The notes under the pieces are model-generated. The model was not told where the DNA came from. It worked only from the letters and a program-made list of their open reading frames with translations, and ran no database searches. Positions 1 to 8,493 of a stretch of DNA of 64,000 nucleotides are shown piece by piece. Positions within the stretch are counted from its first letter, which is position 1; every line of letters begins with the position of its first letter. This DNA is from an uncultured Chloroflexota bacterium (GTDB lineage: Bacteria > Chloroflexota > Dehalococcoidia > Lucifugimonadales > UBA1127), in assembly GCA_913045315.1 (NCBI GenBank), contig CAJWQJ010000006.1:25654-89653 (forward strand), read 5' to 3'. The position numbers and the translations under genes are program-made.

Positions 1-2363
1 CCTTCACTAATAAATGGATATAATATATTTACATTCATCAAAGCATTGGTCTTAGCTGAATCCAATAATCCACTTGAAGCCATAGTTCTTCCACAACAAG
101 GTTGTTCTGGTAAGATTACTTCATACCCTAATTTCTCAAGAACATTTACTGCTGCTTTACCAATCTCAGGAACATAATAATTAGTATAAGTATCCACTAA
201 TAAAGCAACTCGATTATTTTTATTCTGAACTGCTCCTAATCGATTATTAAACCATGAACGAAAAGTATGGGTAGCTAATGAGGGTAATTCTCTTCTTGAG
301 TCAATACCTAGAAGAATTTCCCCAATCAAACGAATAATTTTCCACTTAGCAAAGAAATTCCAAACTGACCTAAAAGGAAATCCCATCTTCGTGTTTCGTG
401 AGATATTTGCAAAAATTCGAGTCCTTATCGATGGTTTGTGAGATTTATAATAATTATTAAGGAACTCAGATTTAATTTTTGCCATATCTACATTTGATGG
501 GCATTCACTCTTGCATGCCTTACAGCCAAGACATAAATCCATCACTTCATACAAACGTTTCGATGCTATTGATTTTGGATCTATCTTTCCGGAAAGAACT
601 GTTCGTAAGGCATTCGCACGTCCTCTAGTAGAATGTTCCTCTTCACGCGTAGCCATATACGAGGGGCACATAACACCCCCTTCACTTTTCCTGCACGCTC
701 CAACTCCACTACATAATTCTATAGCACCACTTAAACCATGATCTTTTGAAAAATCATATATAGTTTCAAAATTATAAGTTTCATATTTAGGGCTTAAACG
801 AAGATTATCTGTCATGGGTGGACAATCAATAATTTTCCCAGGGTTCATTATATTATTAGGATCAAAAATATGTTTAATTGTCCTAAATGCGTCATAAAGT
901 TTGGAACCAAACATTTTTTCATTCCAAACCCCCCGAACTATACCATCACCATGTTCCCCACTTAATGAACCTCCGAATTCTAAAACTAAATCACTAACTT
1001 CATCAGATATTCTGACCAACTGATCTAAGCCCTTCTGATCTTTGATATTAATGAGAGGACGAATATGTAAACATCCAACACTCGCATGACCATAATATGC
1101 AGCTGTTGTTCCATTTCTGCGAACTATTTCATCAAATTTCTCGACATATTCAGGAAGTCTTTCAGGTGAAACTGCAGTATCTTCAACAAAAGGAAGTGGT
1201 TTTGTATCACCCTTTATCCCCATTAATAATCCTAAACCTGCAGAACGAATTTCCCATATATTTTTTTGTTCACTCGGTTTGGAAATTATCAAGGTATGGT
1301 AACCTAATTTTTTTTCATCCATTACGGTCTTAAACAAGTTTAGTTTTTCCTCTATTTCGTTTTCGTCCTGTCCAAAAAATTCAACCACAAGGAGAGAACT
1401 TGGATTACCTTTGAGGATTTCAGTATACTTAGCAAAACCGGTAGAATTCCTTGCAGAATCTAATATAAGTTTATCAATAACCTCTATAGCTGAAGGATCA
1501 TGTTTTATGGACTCAACAGTTGCTTTCATTGCATCAATTAAGCTATCAAAATGAATTACTGCTAACCCTCTCGCTTTTGGGATTGGAAATAGTTTTACTT
1601 TTGCTGAAATTACTGTGGCTAAAGTACCTTCAGAGCCAACAAGTAACTTTGCAATATTGTTGATTCCATTTTTAGCAATAAAATCTAGACCATATCCAGA
1701 ATTTTTTCTTAGAATGTCTGGAAAACGTTCAATTATCTCTTCTCGATTATCGTCAATAATTGACTTAACACCCCTATAAATTGATCCTTCCAGATCCAAT
1801 TGATTCATTTTTTTCAACAAAGAGTCTCCATCAAGTTCAGTAAAAATAACCTTGCTTGAATCAGACAATATAGCTTCAATTTCTATTATGCTATCGGAAG
1901 TTCTTCCATACACTATAGAGTGTGAACCACAGGAGTTGTTTCCGATTCCCCCTCCAACAGTAGCTCTTGATGCAGTGGTAGGATCCGGAGCATAATGCAA
2001 ATCGAACTTTTTCACCTGTCTGTTTAACTCATCTAAAGTAATACCAGGTTGAACTATAGCCCATTGCTCCTCAACATTTACGTCTAAAACATTATTCATG
2101 AATTTAGTAAAATCAAGAACAATGGCATTATTAACAGTTTGCCCTGCTAAGCTTGTTCCTCCTCCTCGAGGTAAAATAGGTATACTTAAACGATTTGCCA
2201 TTTCAACAACTCGTATTACATCATCATATGAACGAGGGATAACCACTCCAACTGGTTCTATTTGATAAATTGAAGCATCAGTACTATACATAGCTTTTGA
2301 GTACTGATCAAAACGAACTTCGCCAAGAATATTCCTACGAATTTCATCTTCTATTGATTTCAA
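1..2363 (-). CDS. FAD-binding and 4Fe-4S dehydrogenase, C-terminus beyond window edge
   Basis: The reverse strand is open from about 2363 to the window edge with no stop, so the C-terminus is missing. The first ~450 codons form a GlcD-type FAD domain (PRGGGTSLAG, then VGGGIGNNSCGSHS and SGEHGDG). These are followed by an Fe-S region with CLGCKACKSECP and, near the edge, a CCG-type cysteine motif (QPCCG). This is the family of D-lactate / D-2-hydroxyglutarate dehydrogenases that fuse GlcD- and GlpC-like parts; the substrate is unknown. The start is uncertain. An AGGAG at 2380-2384 lies 16 nt before an in-frame TTG (2363) and 7 nt before an in-frame ATA (2372), and I see no ATG or GTG close by. 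A role in oxidising a 2-hydroxyacid and passing electrons to the respiratory chain is inferred from the family. Confidence 0.85.
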   Translation of the reverse strand, partial: MKSIEDEIRRNILGEVRFDQYSKAMYSTDASIYQIEPVGVVIPRSYDDVIRVVEMANRLSIPILPRGGGTSLAGQTVNNAIVLDFTKFMNNVLDVNVEEQWAIVQPGITLDELNRQVKKFDLHYAPDPTTASRATVGGGIGNNSCGSHSIVYGRTSDSIIEIEAILSDSSKVIFTELDGDSLLKKMNQLDLEGSIYRGVKSIIDDNREEIIERFPDILRKNSGYGLDFIAKNGINNIAKLLVGSEGTLATVISAKVKLFPIPKARGLAVIHFDSLIDAMKATVESIKHDPSAIEVIDKLILDSARNSTGFAKYTEILKGNPSSLLVVEFFGQDENEIEEKLNLFKTVMDEKKLGYHTLIISKPSEQKNIWEIRSAGLGLLMGIKGDTKPLPFVEDTAVSPERLPEYVEKFDEIVRRNGTTAAYYGHASVGCLHIRPLINIKDQKGLDQLVRISDEVSDLVLEFGGSLSGEHGDGIVRGVWNEKMFGSKLYDAFRTIKHIFDPNNIMNPGKIIDCPPMTDNLRLSPKYETYNFETIYDFSKDHGLSGAIELCSGVGACRKSEGGVMCPSYMATREEEHSTRGRANALRTVLSGKIDPKSIASKRLYEVMDLCLGCKACKSECPSNVDMAKIKSEFLNNYYKSHKPSIRTRIFANISRNTKMGFPFRSVWNFFAKWKIIRLIGEILLGIDSRRELPSLATHTFRSWFNNRLGAVQNKNNRVALLVDTYTNYYVPEIGKAAVNVLEKLGYEVILPEQPCCGRTMASSGLLDSAKTNALMNVNILYPFISE

Positions 2364-2457
2364 ATGGTTTATGATTTTACTCCTGTAATAAAATGATAAC
2401 GATACTATAATTAGTACTTATTCGGGTCAACATTTTACGTATCATATAATATTTTAA

Positions 2458-3417
2458 TTATGAAGCTAAGGACTTCGAAAATTCCCCAATAAATGACAAT
2501 GTTTTAAGTAACACTTTATCAGAATTATCTTCAGGTGGTATGGGTTGCACAATTACCTCTCCACTACCCCATTCATACAATCGATTAAGTCTCTCTGAGA
2601 TACGATTTTCATCCCCCCATAGCACTACGGAATCAATCATTTCTTCAGTCCATTCTCCAGGTTTAATATTTTCATAACCTGCAGCAGCAAACATCTGCAA
2701 ATAAAATGGAAGAGTAGGATAGACTGCTAAATTTTTCTTCGCAGCCATTACAACATCTTCCCAATTATTGGTCATGCAAACTGGTGCATGCGTAATAAGT
2801 GGACATATATCCCTACCTGCTTTTGTGGCTCCTAGCTGCATAGCTGGTATAGCTATATTTTTTAAATAATCCCCAGGGCAAACCCAAGAAATTGCACCAT
2901 CAGTTATTTCCCCAGCCATTTCAAATGATCCACTTCGAAGAGCAGAAATCATAACAGGAGTTTTATAAGATCCCTGTCGAATCTGGGCTTTTGCTGAAAA
3001 ATATTGTCCTTGGAAATCAACCTCTCCTTTTTGAAGAATTATTTTTAATATTTCGACATACTCTTTTAAACGTCCTAACGGTTTAGCAAAATCCATCCCG
3101 TACATGCCTGTTATTGCAGGCTTATGACCTGTACCAATACCTAACCTAAAGCGCTCAGGAGCAATATGCTCCAATACTTGCACTTGTTGAACCAGAGCTA
3201 AAGGATGCCTAGCCCAAAAAGGTATAATCGAAGTGCCCATCTTTATCGAACTTGTTTTTAATGCAGCAACTATAAACACATTTATGGGGTCTAAACCTAC
3301 CCCTCCTGAAGTAAGCCAAACAGCAGGAATACCTGATTGTTCTGCTTGCAATATTTTATCAACAATCACCTGTGTATCAGCACCCATAACGGTGACACCA
3401 ATAGATCGATTATTCAT
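2458..3417 (-). CDS. Luciferase-like (LLM class) flavin/F420-dependent oxidoreductase
   Basis: This 319-residue protein has the TIM-barrel pattern of the bacterial luciferase-like family. It has an N-terminal beta-strand with SIGVTVMG, a LGTSIIPFW-type strand (MGTSIIPFWARHP), and the RFRLGIGTGHKP segment that follows the first active-site region. Length matches F420-dependent members. The start is supported by TAGGAG seven nucleotides before the ATG. It sits downstream of the FAD/Fe-S gene and back-to-back with a CoA-transferase. With the deazaflavin reductase at 4.7 kb and cofE at 28 kb, F420 is the more likely cofactor, but FMN cannot be excluded from sequence. The substrate is not predictable. 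Confidence 0.85.
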   Translation of the reverse strand: MNNRSIGVTVMGADTQVIVDKILQAEQSGIPAVWLTSGGVGLDPINVFIVAALKTSSIKMGTSIIPFWARHPLALVQQVQVLEHIAPERFRLGIGTGHKPAITGMYGMDFAKPLGRLKEYVEILKIILQKGEVDFQGQYFSAKAQIRQGSYKTPVMISALRSGSFEMAGEITDGAISWVCPGDYLKNIAIPAMQLGATKAGRDICPLITHAPVCMTNNWEDVVMAAKKNLAVYPTLPFYLQMFAAAGYENIKPGEWTEEMIDSVVLWGDENRISERLNRLYEWGSGEVIVQPIPPEDNSDKVLLKTLSFIGEFSKSLAS

Positions 3418-3539
3418 AATTAACTCCTAAAAATTATATTAAACAAGAACAACAATACTATAAAAATACCGTCTAGTGACCTGCAAAAAAAAATTGTGTA
3501 TTCTACAAATATTATTTTATATGTTTGAAAGGAAATATT

Positions 3540-4694
3540 TTGATTGATTCAACCCGCCGAATACTTTCTGGCATACAAGTTCTTGATTTTACACATGTCG
3601 TAGCAGGTCCATATGTGACAAGGGTTCTTGCTGATCTTGGAGCTGAAATCATTAAACTCGACTTACCTATAGACCCCGATGCTATCAACCCTGTCTTAAG
3701 TAGTGGAAGACCAGGATATAATGTAGGCAAACAATCAATTTCTCTCGACTTAAAAACAAAAGAGGGTAAAGATATAGTTCATAAAATATCACAATCTTCG
3801 GATATACTTATTGAAAATTTTAGTCCTGGAACCATGAAAAAACTTGGCATGGATTTTAACAAACTATCAGAATCAAATCCTCGACTCATAATTGCATCTA
3901 TTTCAGGATTCGGCCAAAGCGGAAAAAGTTCCCATAGACGTGCATTTGGAGCCACTGCTCATGCAGAAGCGGGATGGTTATGGACTCAACAACAAGCCGC
4001 ATCAGCTACTGAGCCATTTGCCCCTGGAGTAACTGTTGCAGATATTTTAACAGCAGAGAATTGCATCTCAGGAATTCTTGCAGCTTTGTTCGATAGAGAA
4101 AAAACAGGTAAAGGACAACAAATTGATGTAAGCCTAATGGATAGTCAGTTAGCGATGCTTAGCGAAATTGCTAATAGAGCTCTCTTGGAAAACTCTGAAG
4201 CAGACCATACACCTTCCCGGCATCCAATTCATAAAACAAAAGATGGTTATGTAAATATTAATATCGGCACAGAACGTAATTGGAAACGAATTGCTACCGC
4301 CTTTGATAATCCATCAGAACAAATGCCAAAGATAGCCGATGAAAGCAATGGAAAAATCGCTAACTGGGTATCAAAATTTACTAACGAAGAAATAGCTGAA
4401 CGAATGAATAAAAATGGTGCTCCTTTCGGAATAGTTAAAACTCTTCACGAAGCTGTAAAAAACCCTGTATTTCATGAAAGAGGAATGATCACTCAAATAA
4501 CAAACGAACATTCTGAAAAAATTCCCATAATTAGTTCCCCAATGCACTTTTCAAATGCCATTTCAGGCCCTGCAGGCGTCATCCCAATCGCAGGAGAACA
4601 TACACGAAATATACTTAGAGCAAATGGCTATGATGAAGATTCAATAAACTCAATGATAGAATCAAAAATTATATTTGAACAAATACGTAATTAA
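3540..4694 (+). CDS. CaiB/BaiF-type (family III) CoA-transferase
   Basis: This 384-residue protein transfers CoA between acyl groups through an aspartyl-CoA intermediate. Family hallmarks are the N-terminal Rossmann segment (GPYVTRVLADLGAEIIKLD), NPRLIIASISGFGQSG, and GVTVADILTAEN, which carries the likely catalytic Asp. GKGQQIDVSLMDSQLAML follows. I place the start at TTG 3540 because GAAAGGA (3527-3533) precedes it by six bases; an upstream in-frame TTG at 3525 would overlap that site. It is divergent from the luciferase-like gene and upstream of a deazaflavin-dependent reductase. Which acid it activates is unknown; a catabolic role is inferred from context. Confidence 0.88.
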   Translation: MIDSTRRILSGIQVLDFTHVVAGPYVTRVLADLGAEIIKLDLPIDPDAINPVLSSGRPGYNVGKQSISLDLKTKEGKDIVHKISQSSDILIENFSPGTMKKLGMDFNKLSESNPRLIIASISGFGQSGKSSHRRAFGATAHAEAGWLWTQQQAASATEPFAPGVTVADILTAENCISGILAALFDREKTGKGQQIDVSLMDSQLAMLSEIANRALLENSEADHTPSRHPIHKTKDGYVNINIGTERNWKRIATAFDNPSEQMPKIADESNGKIANWVSKFTNEEIAERMNKNGAPFGIVKTLHEAVKNPVFHERGMITQITNEHSEKIPIISSPMHFSNAISGPAGVIPIAGEHTRNILRANGYDEDSINSMIESKIIFEQIRN

Positions 4695-4723
4695 TTGAAT
4701 ACAATTAATGGAAGGAAACATAC

Positions 4724-5152
4724 ATGACAAATCCTAACGAATCTCGAAATTCTTGGATTCAGGATCATTTACATAGCTATATTAGTACTGATGGAAAAGA
4801 TGGTCACATCTGGAGAGGTGTTCCAACCCTACTATTGAGTACAACCGGACGTCTATCTGGAAAACTTCACACAACCCCACTTATATACGGCAAATTTGAA
4901 GATAAATTTTTAATAATTGCTTCAAGAGGAGGTGCTCCAACACACCCGCAATGGTATCTTAATATTTTAAATAATCCTAAAATTGGAATCCAAGTCCTAT
5001 CGGACAAATTTCAGGCAAATGGTAGAACTGCAAATGATGAAGAAAAACCTAAGTTATGGAAAATAATGTCTGAAATTTGGCCAGCATACGATGATTACCA
5101 ACAAAAAACTGATAGATCCATACCACTTGTAATCATTGAAAAGGTCACTTGA
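4724..5152 (+). CDS. Deazaflavin (F420)-dependent nitroreductase-family protein, Ddn-like
   Basis: This 142-residue protein matches the F420H2-dependent quinone reductase (Ddn/FGD split-barrel) family. It shows LLLSTTGRLSGKLHTTPLIY, then LIIASRGGAPTHPQWYLNIL, the usual cofactor-binding signature of the group. Known members reduce quinones or activated double bonds with F420H2. It lies 29 nt after the CoA-transferase with GGAAGGAAA before its ATG, so the two are probably co-transcribed. It fits an F420 organism together with cofE at 28 kb. The natural substrate is not inferable from sequence. Confidence 0.85.
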   Translation: MTNPNESRNSWIQDHLHSYISTDGKDGHIWRGVPTLLLSTTGRLSGKLHTTPLIYGKFEDKFLIIASRGGAPTHPQWYLNILNNPKIGIQVLSDKFQANGRTANDEEKPKLWKIMSEIWPAYDDYQQKTDRSIPLVIIEKVT

Positions 5153-5155
5153 AAT

Positions 5156-5371
5156 TCAATTATCACGCAAACAATTAAAACATTTTGGATTATTCCATGT
5201 TATTAATGATGCATCACTAAATTTATGTCCACAAGAATGACAAAATCTATCATCATAGTCATGCACATGGAATCCAACCATTATTTCAAAGCACAGCGGG
5301 CAAAAAGGTTTCTCTAAATTAAAGTCCACCGAATCACCGCAACCTATACAAAATCCGTTCAAGTCACCCAA
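5156..5371 (-). CDS. Small double zinc-ribbon protein, function unknown
   Basis: This 71-residue protein has four paired-cysteine knuckles: CIGC at about residues 8-11, CPLC at 24-27, CHSC at 44-47 and CFNC at 65-68. That arrangement would make two zinc ribbons. The start is a TTG at 5371, with GAGG ten bases upstream; no ATG is available. It has no recognisable catalytic domain. It lies tail-to-tail with the deazaflavin reductase (3 nt apart) and just downstream of the minus-strand tRNA cluster, from which a hairpin terminator separates it. It could be a nucleic-acid-binding or scaffold protein. I do not recognise a named family. Confidence 0.6.
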   Translation of the reverse strand: MGDLNGFCIGCGDSVDFNLEKPFCPLCFEIMVGFHVHDYDDRFCHSCGHKFSDASLITWNNPKCFNCLRDN

Positions 5372-5409
5372 TTCTTTACGTCCTCATTCAACACAATTGT
5401 CAACTATTT

Positions 5410-5451
5410 AAAAAGCGAAGGTATTCATGCTTGAAGCACATATACCTTCGC
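5410..5451 (-). terminator. Rho-independent terminator downstream of the tRNA cluster
   Basis: On the minus strand a 10-bp stem (GCGAAGGTAT with ATACCTTCGC, outer arms at 5442-5451 and 5415-5424) encloses an inner TGCT/AGCA stem. It is followed immediately by a run of five T. It lies between tRNA-Trp and the zinc-ribbon gene, so it probably ends the tRNA transcript. Confidence 0.7.
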
Positions 5452-5464
5452 CTGAGCATTCTGG

Positions 5465-5537
5465 CAGGAGCGGCAGGATTCGAACCCGCGGCCTGCGGTT
5501 TTGGAGACCGCTGCTCTACCAACTGAGCTACGCTCCT
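5465..5537 (-). tRNA. tRNA-Trp (CCA)
   Basis: On the minus strand a complete cloverleaf is visible: acceptor AGGAGCG/CGCTCCT, D arm GCTC...GAGC, and anticodon stem GCGGT/ACCGC around a CTCCAAA loop with anticodon CCA. The T loop is TTCGAAT. The discriminator base is G, as expected for tryptophan. No CCA is encoded. It is the last of the three minus-strand elements and precedes the hairpin terminator. Confidence 0.95.
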
Positions 5538-5544
5538 TCAAAAG

Positions 5545-5617
5545 CGCCCCTGGAGGGACTCGAACCCCCGACGCCCTCCTTAGGACGGAGGCGCTCTATC
5601 CTCTGAGCTACAGGGGC
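5545..5617 (-). tRNA. tRNA-Arg (CCT)
   Basis: On the minus strand the cloverleaf is complete: acceptor GCCCCTG/CAGGGGC, D arm GCTC...GAGC, and anticodon stem CCTCC/GGAGG around GTCCTAA with anticodon CCT, which reads AGG. The T arm is GGGGG TTCGAGT CCCTC. CCA is not encoded. It lies 7 nt upstream of tRNA-Trp in the same direction. Confidence 0.95.
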
Positions 5618-5624
5618 TTATTCA

Positions 5625-5696
5625 TAGATATAGGAGGGATCGAACCCCCAACCTCGGCATTTCGACGCCGTGCTCTCCCATTTGAGCTATATCCCA
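5625..5696 (-). tRNA. Defective tRNA-like element (possible tRNA pseudogene)
   Basis: The minus strand has a normal D arm (GCTC...GAGC) and T arm (GGGGG TTCGATC CCTCC). The anticodon arm CGGCG/TGCCG closes only a six-base loop (TCGAAA) instead of seven, so no anticodon can be placed with confidence. Acceptor pairing is also off: TGGGATA opposite TATATCTA matches only with a two-base slip and leaves the terminal pairs open. It stands first in a minus-strand run with tRNA-Arg and tRNA-Trp. It may be a decayed tRNA, a real but unusual tRNA, or the product of a one-base sequence error in the anticodon arm. Confidence 0.45.
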
Positions 5697-5837
5697 TTTT
5701 CACATACAGAAGTATAGCTATCCTATAAATTCTAAGCAAATATAATAATCTTTCCACTCTATTCAGATCGAAATTGACGCAAAATAAAATAAGAACTAGG
5801 ATCATATTTATGTTCAATGTGATCAGGAGTTTTTCAA

Positions 5838-6551
5838 ATGAGTGAAACTACCCAAAAGCAGCGAATGTCGAGCGTTACAGAAAATTACTTGCTTTCCCTT
5901 TATATCTTGAGGGAACAAAATGAACGTGCTACTCAAGTTCACTTAGCCGATTATATACGAAAACTGCCTCCCGAAGAAGGTTTGGGAAGTAGCCTACCTT
6001 CAGTAACTGCTATGCTCAAAAGAATGGAAAAGGATAATTTAGTAGTAGTTGAAGGAAAAAAAACGGTTAGATTTACACCTGCAGGCCTAAAGGCTGCTGA
6101 AACCATGATCAGAAGACATAGATTGGCTTCATGTATGGTTGTAGAAATGCTAGATATGCCTTTAGAACGTGCATATATAGAAGCTCACCGCTTAGAACAT
6201 GCTATTTCGAATGAATTAGAACGACATATAAACAACAAGTTAAATAATCCTGCAAAATGCCCATTTGGGCGACCAATTCCTGGAAATCATCAAACAATTA
6301 GTTCAAAAGGACTTTTTAAACTCTCTGAAGTTGCTACAGGAACACATGTTCAAATTGAACGAATCCCTCCTGAAGATCAGTCACTACTTGAGTTTTTAAT
6401 TTCAAAAAATATTCTTCCCAAACAGATTTGCACAGTTGCAGAAGCTGGTAAATATCGAGGAGTCTTGGTTCTGAAAATATCAAATGAAGACGTATCATTA
6501 GGATATCAAGCTGCTGAACAAATTCTTGTCGAACGAATAGATACAGAATAA
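5838..6551 (+). CDS. DtxR-family metal-dependent transcriptional regulator
   Basis: This 237-residue protein has the DtxR/MntR/IdeR layout: an N-terminal winged helix (SVTENYLLSLYILRE, then SVTAMLKRMEKDNLV), and a metal-binding dimerisation domain (RRHRLASCMVVEMLDM, EAHRLEHAISNELERHI). The C-terminal ~75 residues form an SH3/FeoA-like domain. Family members repress iron or manganese uptake genes when metal-bound. AGGAG precedes the ATG by 8 bases. It is followed 44 nt later by a lipoprotein cyclophilin, so it does not obviously control an adjacent transporter. The metal specificity is not decided here. Confidence 0.88.
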   Translation: MSETTQKQRMSSVTENYLLSLYILREQNERATQVHLADYIRKLPPEEGLGSSLPSVTAMLKRMEKDNLVVVEGKKTVRFTPAGLKAAETMIRRHRLASCMVVEMLDMPLERAYIEAHRLEHAISNELERHINNKLNNPAKCPFGRPIPGNHQTISSKGLFKLSEVATGTHVQIERIPPEDQSLLEFLISKNILPKQICTVAEAGKYRGVLVLKISNEDVSLGYQAAEQILVERIDTE

Positions 6552-6595
6552 ACTCTCTAATCTGAAAATTTAATTTTTAAAGGATGAAGAAATAA

Positions 6596-7285
6596 ATGAA
6601 AAAATATCCCATGCTTAAAAATATCTTATTTGCGTTTATACTCATTACTTCAATAATGTTAATAATTAATTGTTCTGGCGAAGAGTCCGTTGAAAAAAAT
6701 AATATCCAGGATGAAAAACAAAATAATAGTAATCAAGGAGTTAATATGTCTAACGAAAGTTCGAATCTGCCATTTGAAATGGTTGATCAAAATAAATCTT
6801 TTACTGCAGTTTTAAACACAAACAAGGGATCAATGACTTTTGAATTATTTGCTAGTGAATCACCAGTAACTGTAAGTAATTTTGTGGCACTTTCAAATGC
6901 AGGATTCTATGACAATGTAATATTTCATAGAATCATCCAAGGGTTTATGATTCAAAGTGGCGATCCTACAGGTACTGGTAGAGGTGGTCCGGATTATCGT
7001 TTTGGTGATGAATTAACAAACACACAACCACCATTAAACAGAAAATACGTACGCGGAACCTTGGCTATGGCTAATGCAGGCCCAAATACAAATGGTAGCC
7101 AGTTTTTCATAGTACATGCAGATGCACCATTACCACCAAACTACACAATCTTCGGTATACTTTCTGATGGCTCAGATACATTAGATGCAATTGCGTCCAC
7201 TCCTGTAACAACTGGAGAATCTGGGGAAACATCATCTCCTACAGAAGAAATAATCATTCAATCTATAAATGTTATTGAAGACTAA
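6596..7285 (+). CDS. Lipoprotein peptidyl-prolyl cis-trans isomerase (cyclophilin)
   Basis: This 229-residue protein begins with a lysine-rich N-terminus, a hydrophobic stretch and the lipobox-like LIINC at about residue 26, so it is probably a membrane-anchored lipoprotein facing outside. A low-complexity Asn/Glu linker follows. The cyclophilin domain then starts near residue 65: VSNFVALSNAGFYDN, IFHRIIQGFMIQSGDPTGTG and NTNGSQFFIV, which include the catalytic Arg and Phe and the Gln region. Cyclophilins isomerise Xaa-Pro bonds and help fold exported proteins. It is separated from the downstream peptidase by only 3 nt and probably shares its transcript. Confidence 0.9.
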   Translation: MKKYPMLKNILFAFILITSIMLIINCSGEESVEKNNIQDEKQNNSNQGVNMSNESSNLPFEMVDQNKSFTAVLNTNKGSMTFELFASESPVTVSNFVALSNAGFYDNVIFHRIIQGFMIQSGDPTGTGRGGPDYRFGDELTNTQPPLNRKYVRGTLAMANAGPNTNGSQFFIVHADAPLPPNYTIFGILSDGSDTLDAIASTPVTTGESGETSSPTEEIIIQSINVIED

Positions 7286-7288
7286 GTT

Positions 7289-8371
7289 ATGGATAGGGAA
7301 CAGCGCTTATTACAGGAGCTTAGTAACGCATTTGGTCCTTCAGGGTTTGAGGAATCCATAAGAGAGATTGTAATACGTGAACTTGCTCCTTTGTCCGATT
7401 CAATTCAAACCGATGGTATCGGTTCAGTTATTGCATCCCTAAACGGCACAAATTCCAATCCAATTGTTATGCTTGCAGCTCATATGGATGAAGTTGGCGC
7501 CATAGTAAAACTCATTACTCCTGAAGGATTTGTAAAAATCCAAACTTTAGGAGGCTGGCTGGACAATGCATTGATCAATCAACGATTTATCATTAAAACA
7601 AGAAATGGAAATGTTCTTGGATTCACAGGACTTAAAACACCACATGTAATGAAAGTTGAAGACAGAAATAAAATAATTGCGGCATCTGATATTTTTATCG
7701 ACATTGGGGCAAAAGACAAAGAAGATGCTGAGGAAAGATTAGGTATAAAGCCTGGTGACCCAATAGCTCCAGACAGCAAGTTTGCTTTACTTAATGATGA
7801 AAAAATATATCTAGGTAAAGCCTGGGATGACCGAGTAGGTATTGGAGCAATGATTGAGGTATTTCGAAATTTAAAAAATCGTTCAACTCATGGAACTATT
7901 TATGCTGCTGCAACTGTTCAGGAAGAGGTTGGCTTACGTGGAGCACATACTAGTAGCTATACTATTCCTGCTCAAATCGGAATTAATCTTGAATCTGGAA
8001 TAGCATCTGATTATCCTGGGATTTCGCAAGAAGAAGCTCAAGCAAAACTAGGTAATGGCCCAGGAATACTGCTTTATGATTCATCGATGCTTCCCAACTT
8101 AAAATTTAGAGATTTATGTATAGATACAGCAAAAAAATTAAAAATAAATCTGCAGTTTGAAGTACTTAGTGGGTATGGTGAGGATGGTGCAGAAATACAA
8201 AAATCACGCAGTGGCGTACCTACCGTTGCAATTACTGTTCCGACCAGATACTTGCATAATCATAACAGTGTAATTAATCGTGATGACTTTGACCAAACTG
8301 TTACATTAGTAACAGAAATAATTAAAAATCTTGATACTGATACAGTCGAACAGCTTACAAAATTTTCATAA
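7289..8371 (+). CDS. M42-family metallo-aminopeptidase
   Basis: This 360-residue protein has the M42 (FrvX / TET aminopeptidase) metal and catalytic motifs in order: AAHMDEVGA (metal His/Asp), KAWDDRVG (bridging Asp), TVQEEVGLRGA (catalytic and metal Glu) and LHNHNSV near the C-terminus (last metal His). Members form large cytoplasmic tetrahedral complexes that trim peptides. It starts 3 nt after the cyclophilin stop and lacks a strong ribosome-binding site of its own, which suggests translational coupling. Cellulase activity annotated for some relatives is unlikely. Confidence 0.92.
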   Translation: MDREQRLLQELSNAFGPSGFEESIREIVIRELAPLSDSIQTDGIGSVIASLNGTNSNPIVMLAAHMDEVGAIVKLITPEGFVKIQTLGGWLDNALINQRFIIKTRNGNVLGFTGLKTPHVMKVEDRNKIIAASDIFIDIGAKDKEDAEERLGIKPGDPIAPDSKFALLNDEKIYLGKAWDDRVGIGAMIEVFRNLKNRSTHGTIYAAATVQEEVGLRGAHTSSYTIPAQIGINLESGIASDYPGISQEEAQAKLGNGPGILLYDSSMLPNLKFRDLCIDTAKKLKINLQFEVLSGYGEDGAEIQKSRSGVPTVAITVPTRYLHNHNSVINRDDFDQTVTLVTEIIKNLDTDTVEQLTKFS

Positions 8372-8493
8372 ATTGAAATCAATTGAAAACTTTCCTCAGA
8401 ATAATAACCAGATTTTTTTAAGTATCATTGCATGGCAAAAGGCCCCATGTTATTATGCAGGCTGTTAATACCTATCTAAGAGGGGGTGTTGCC

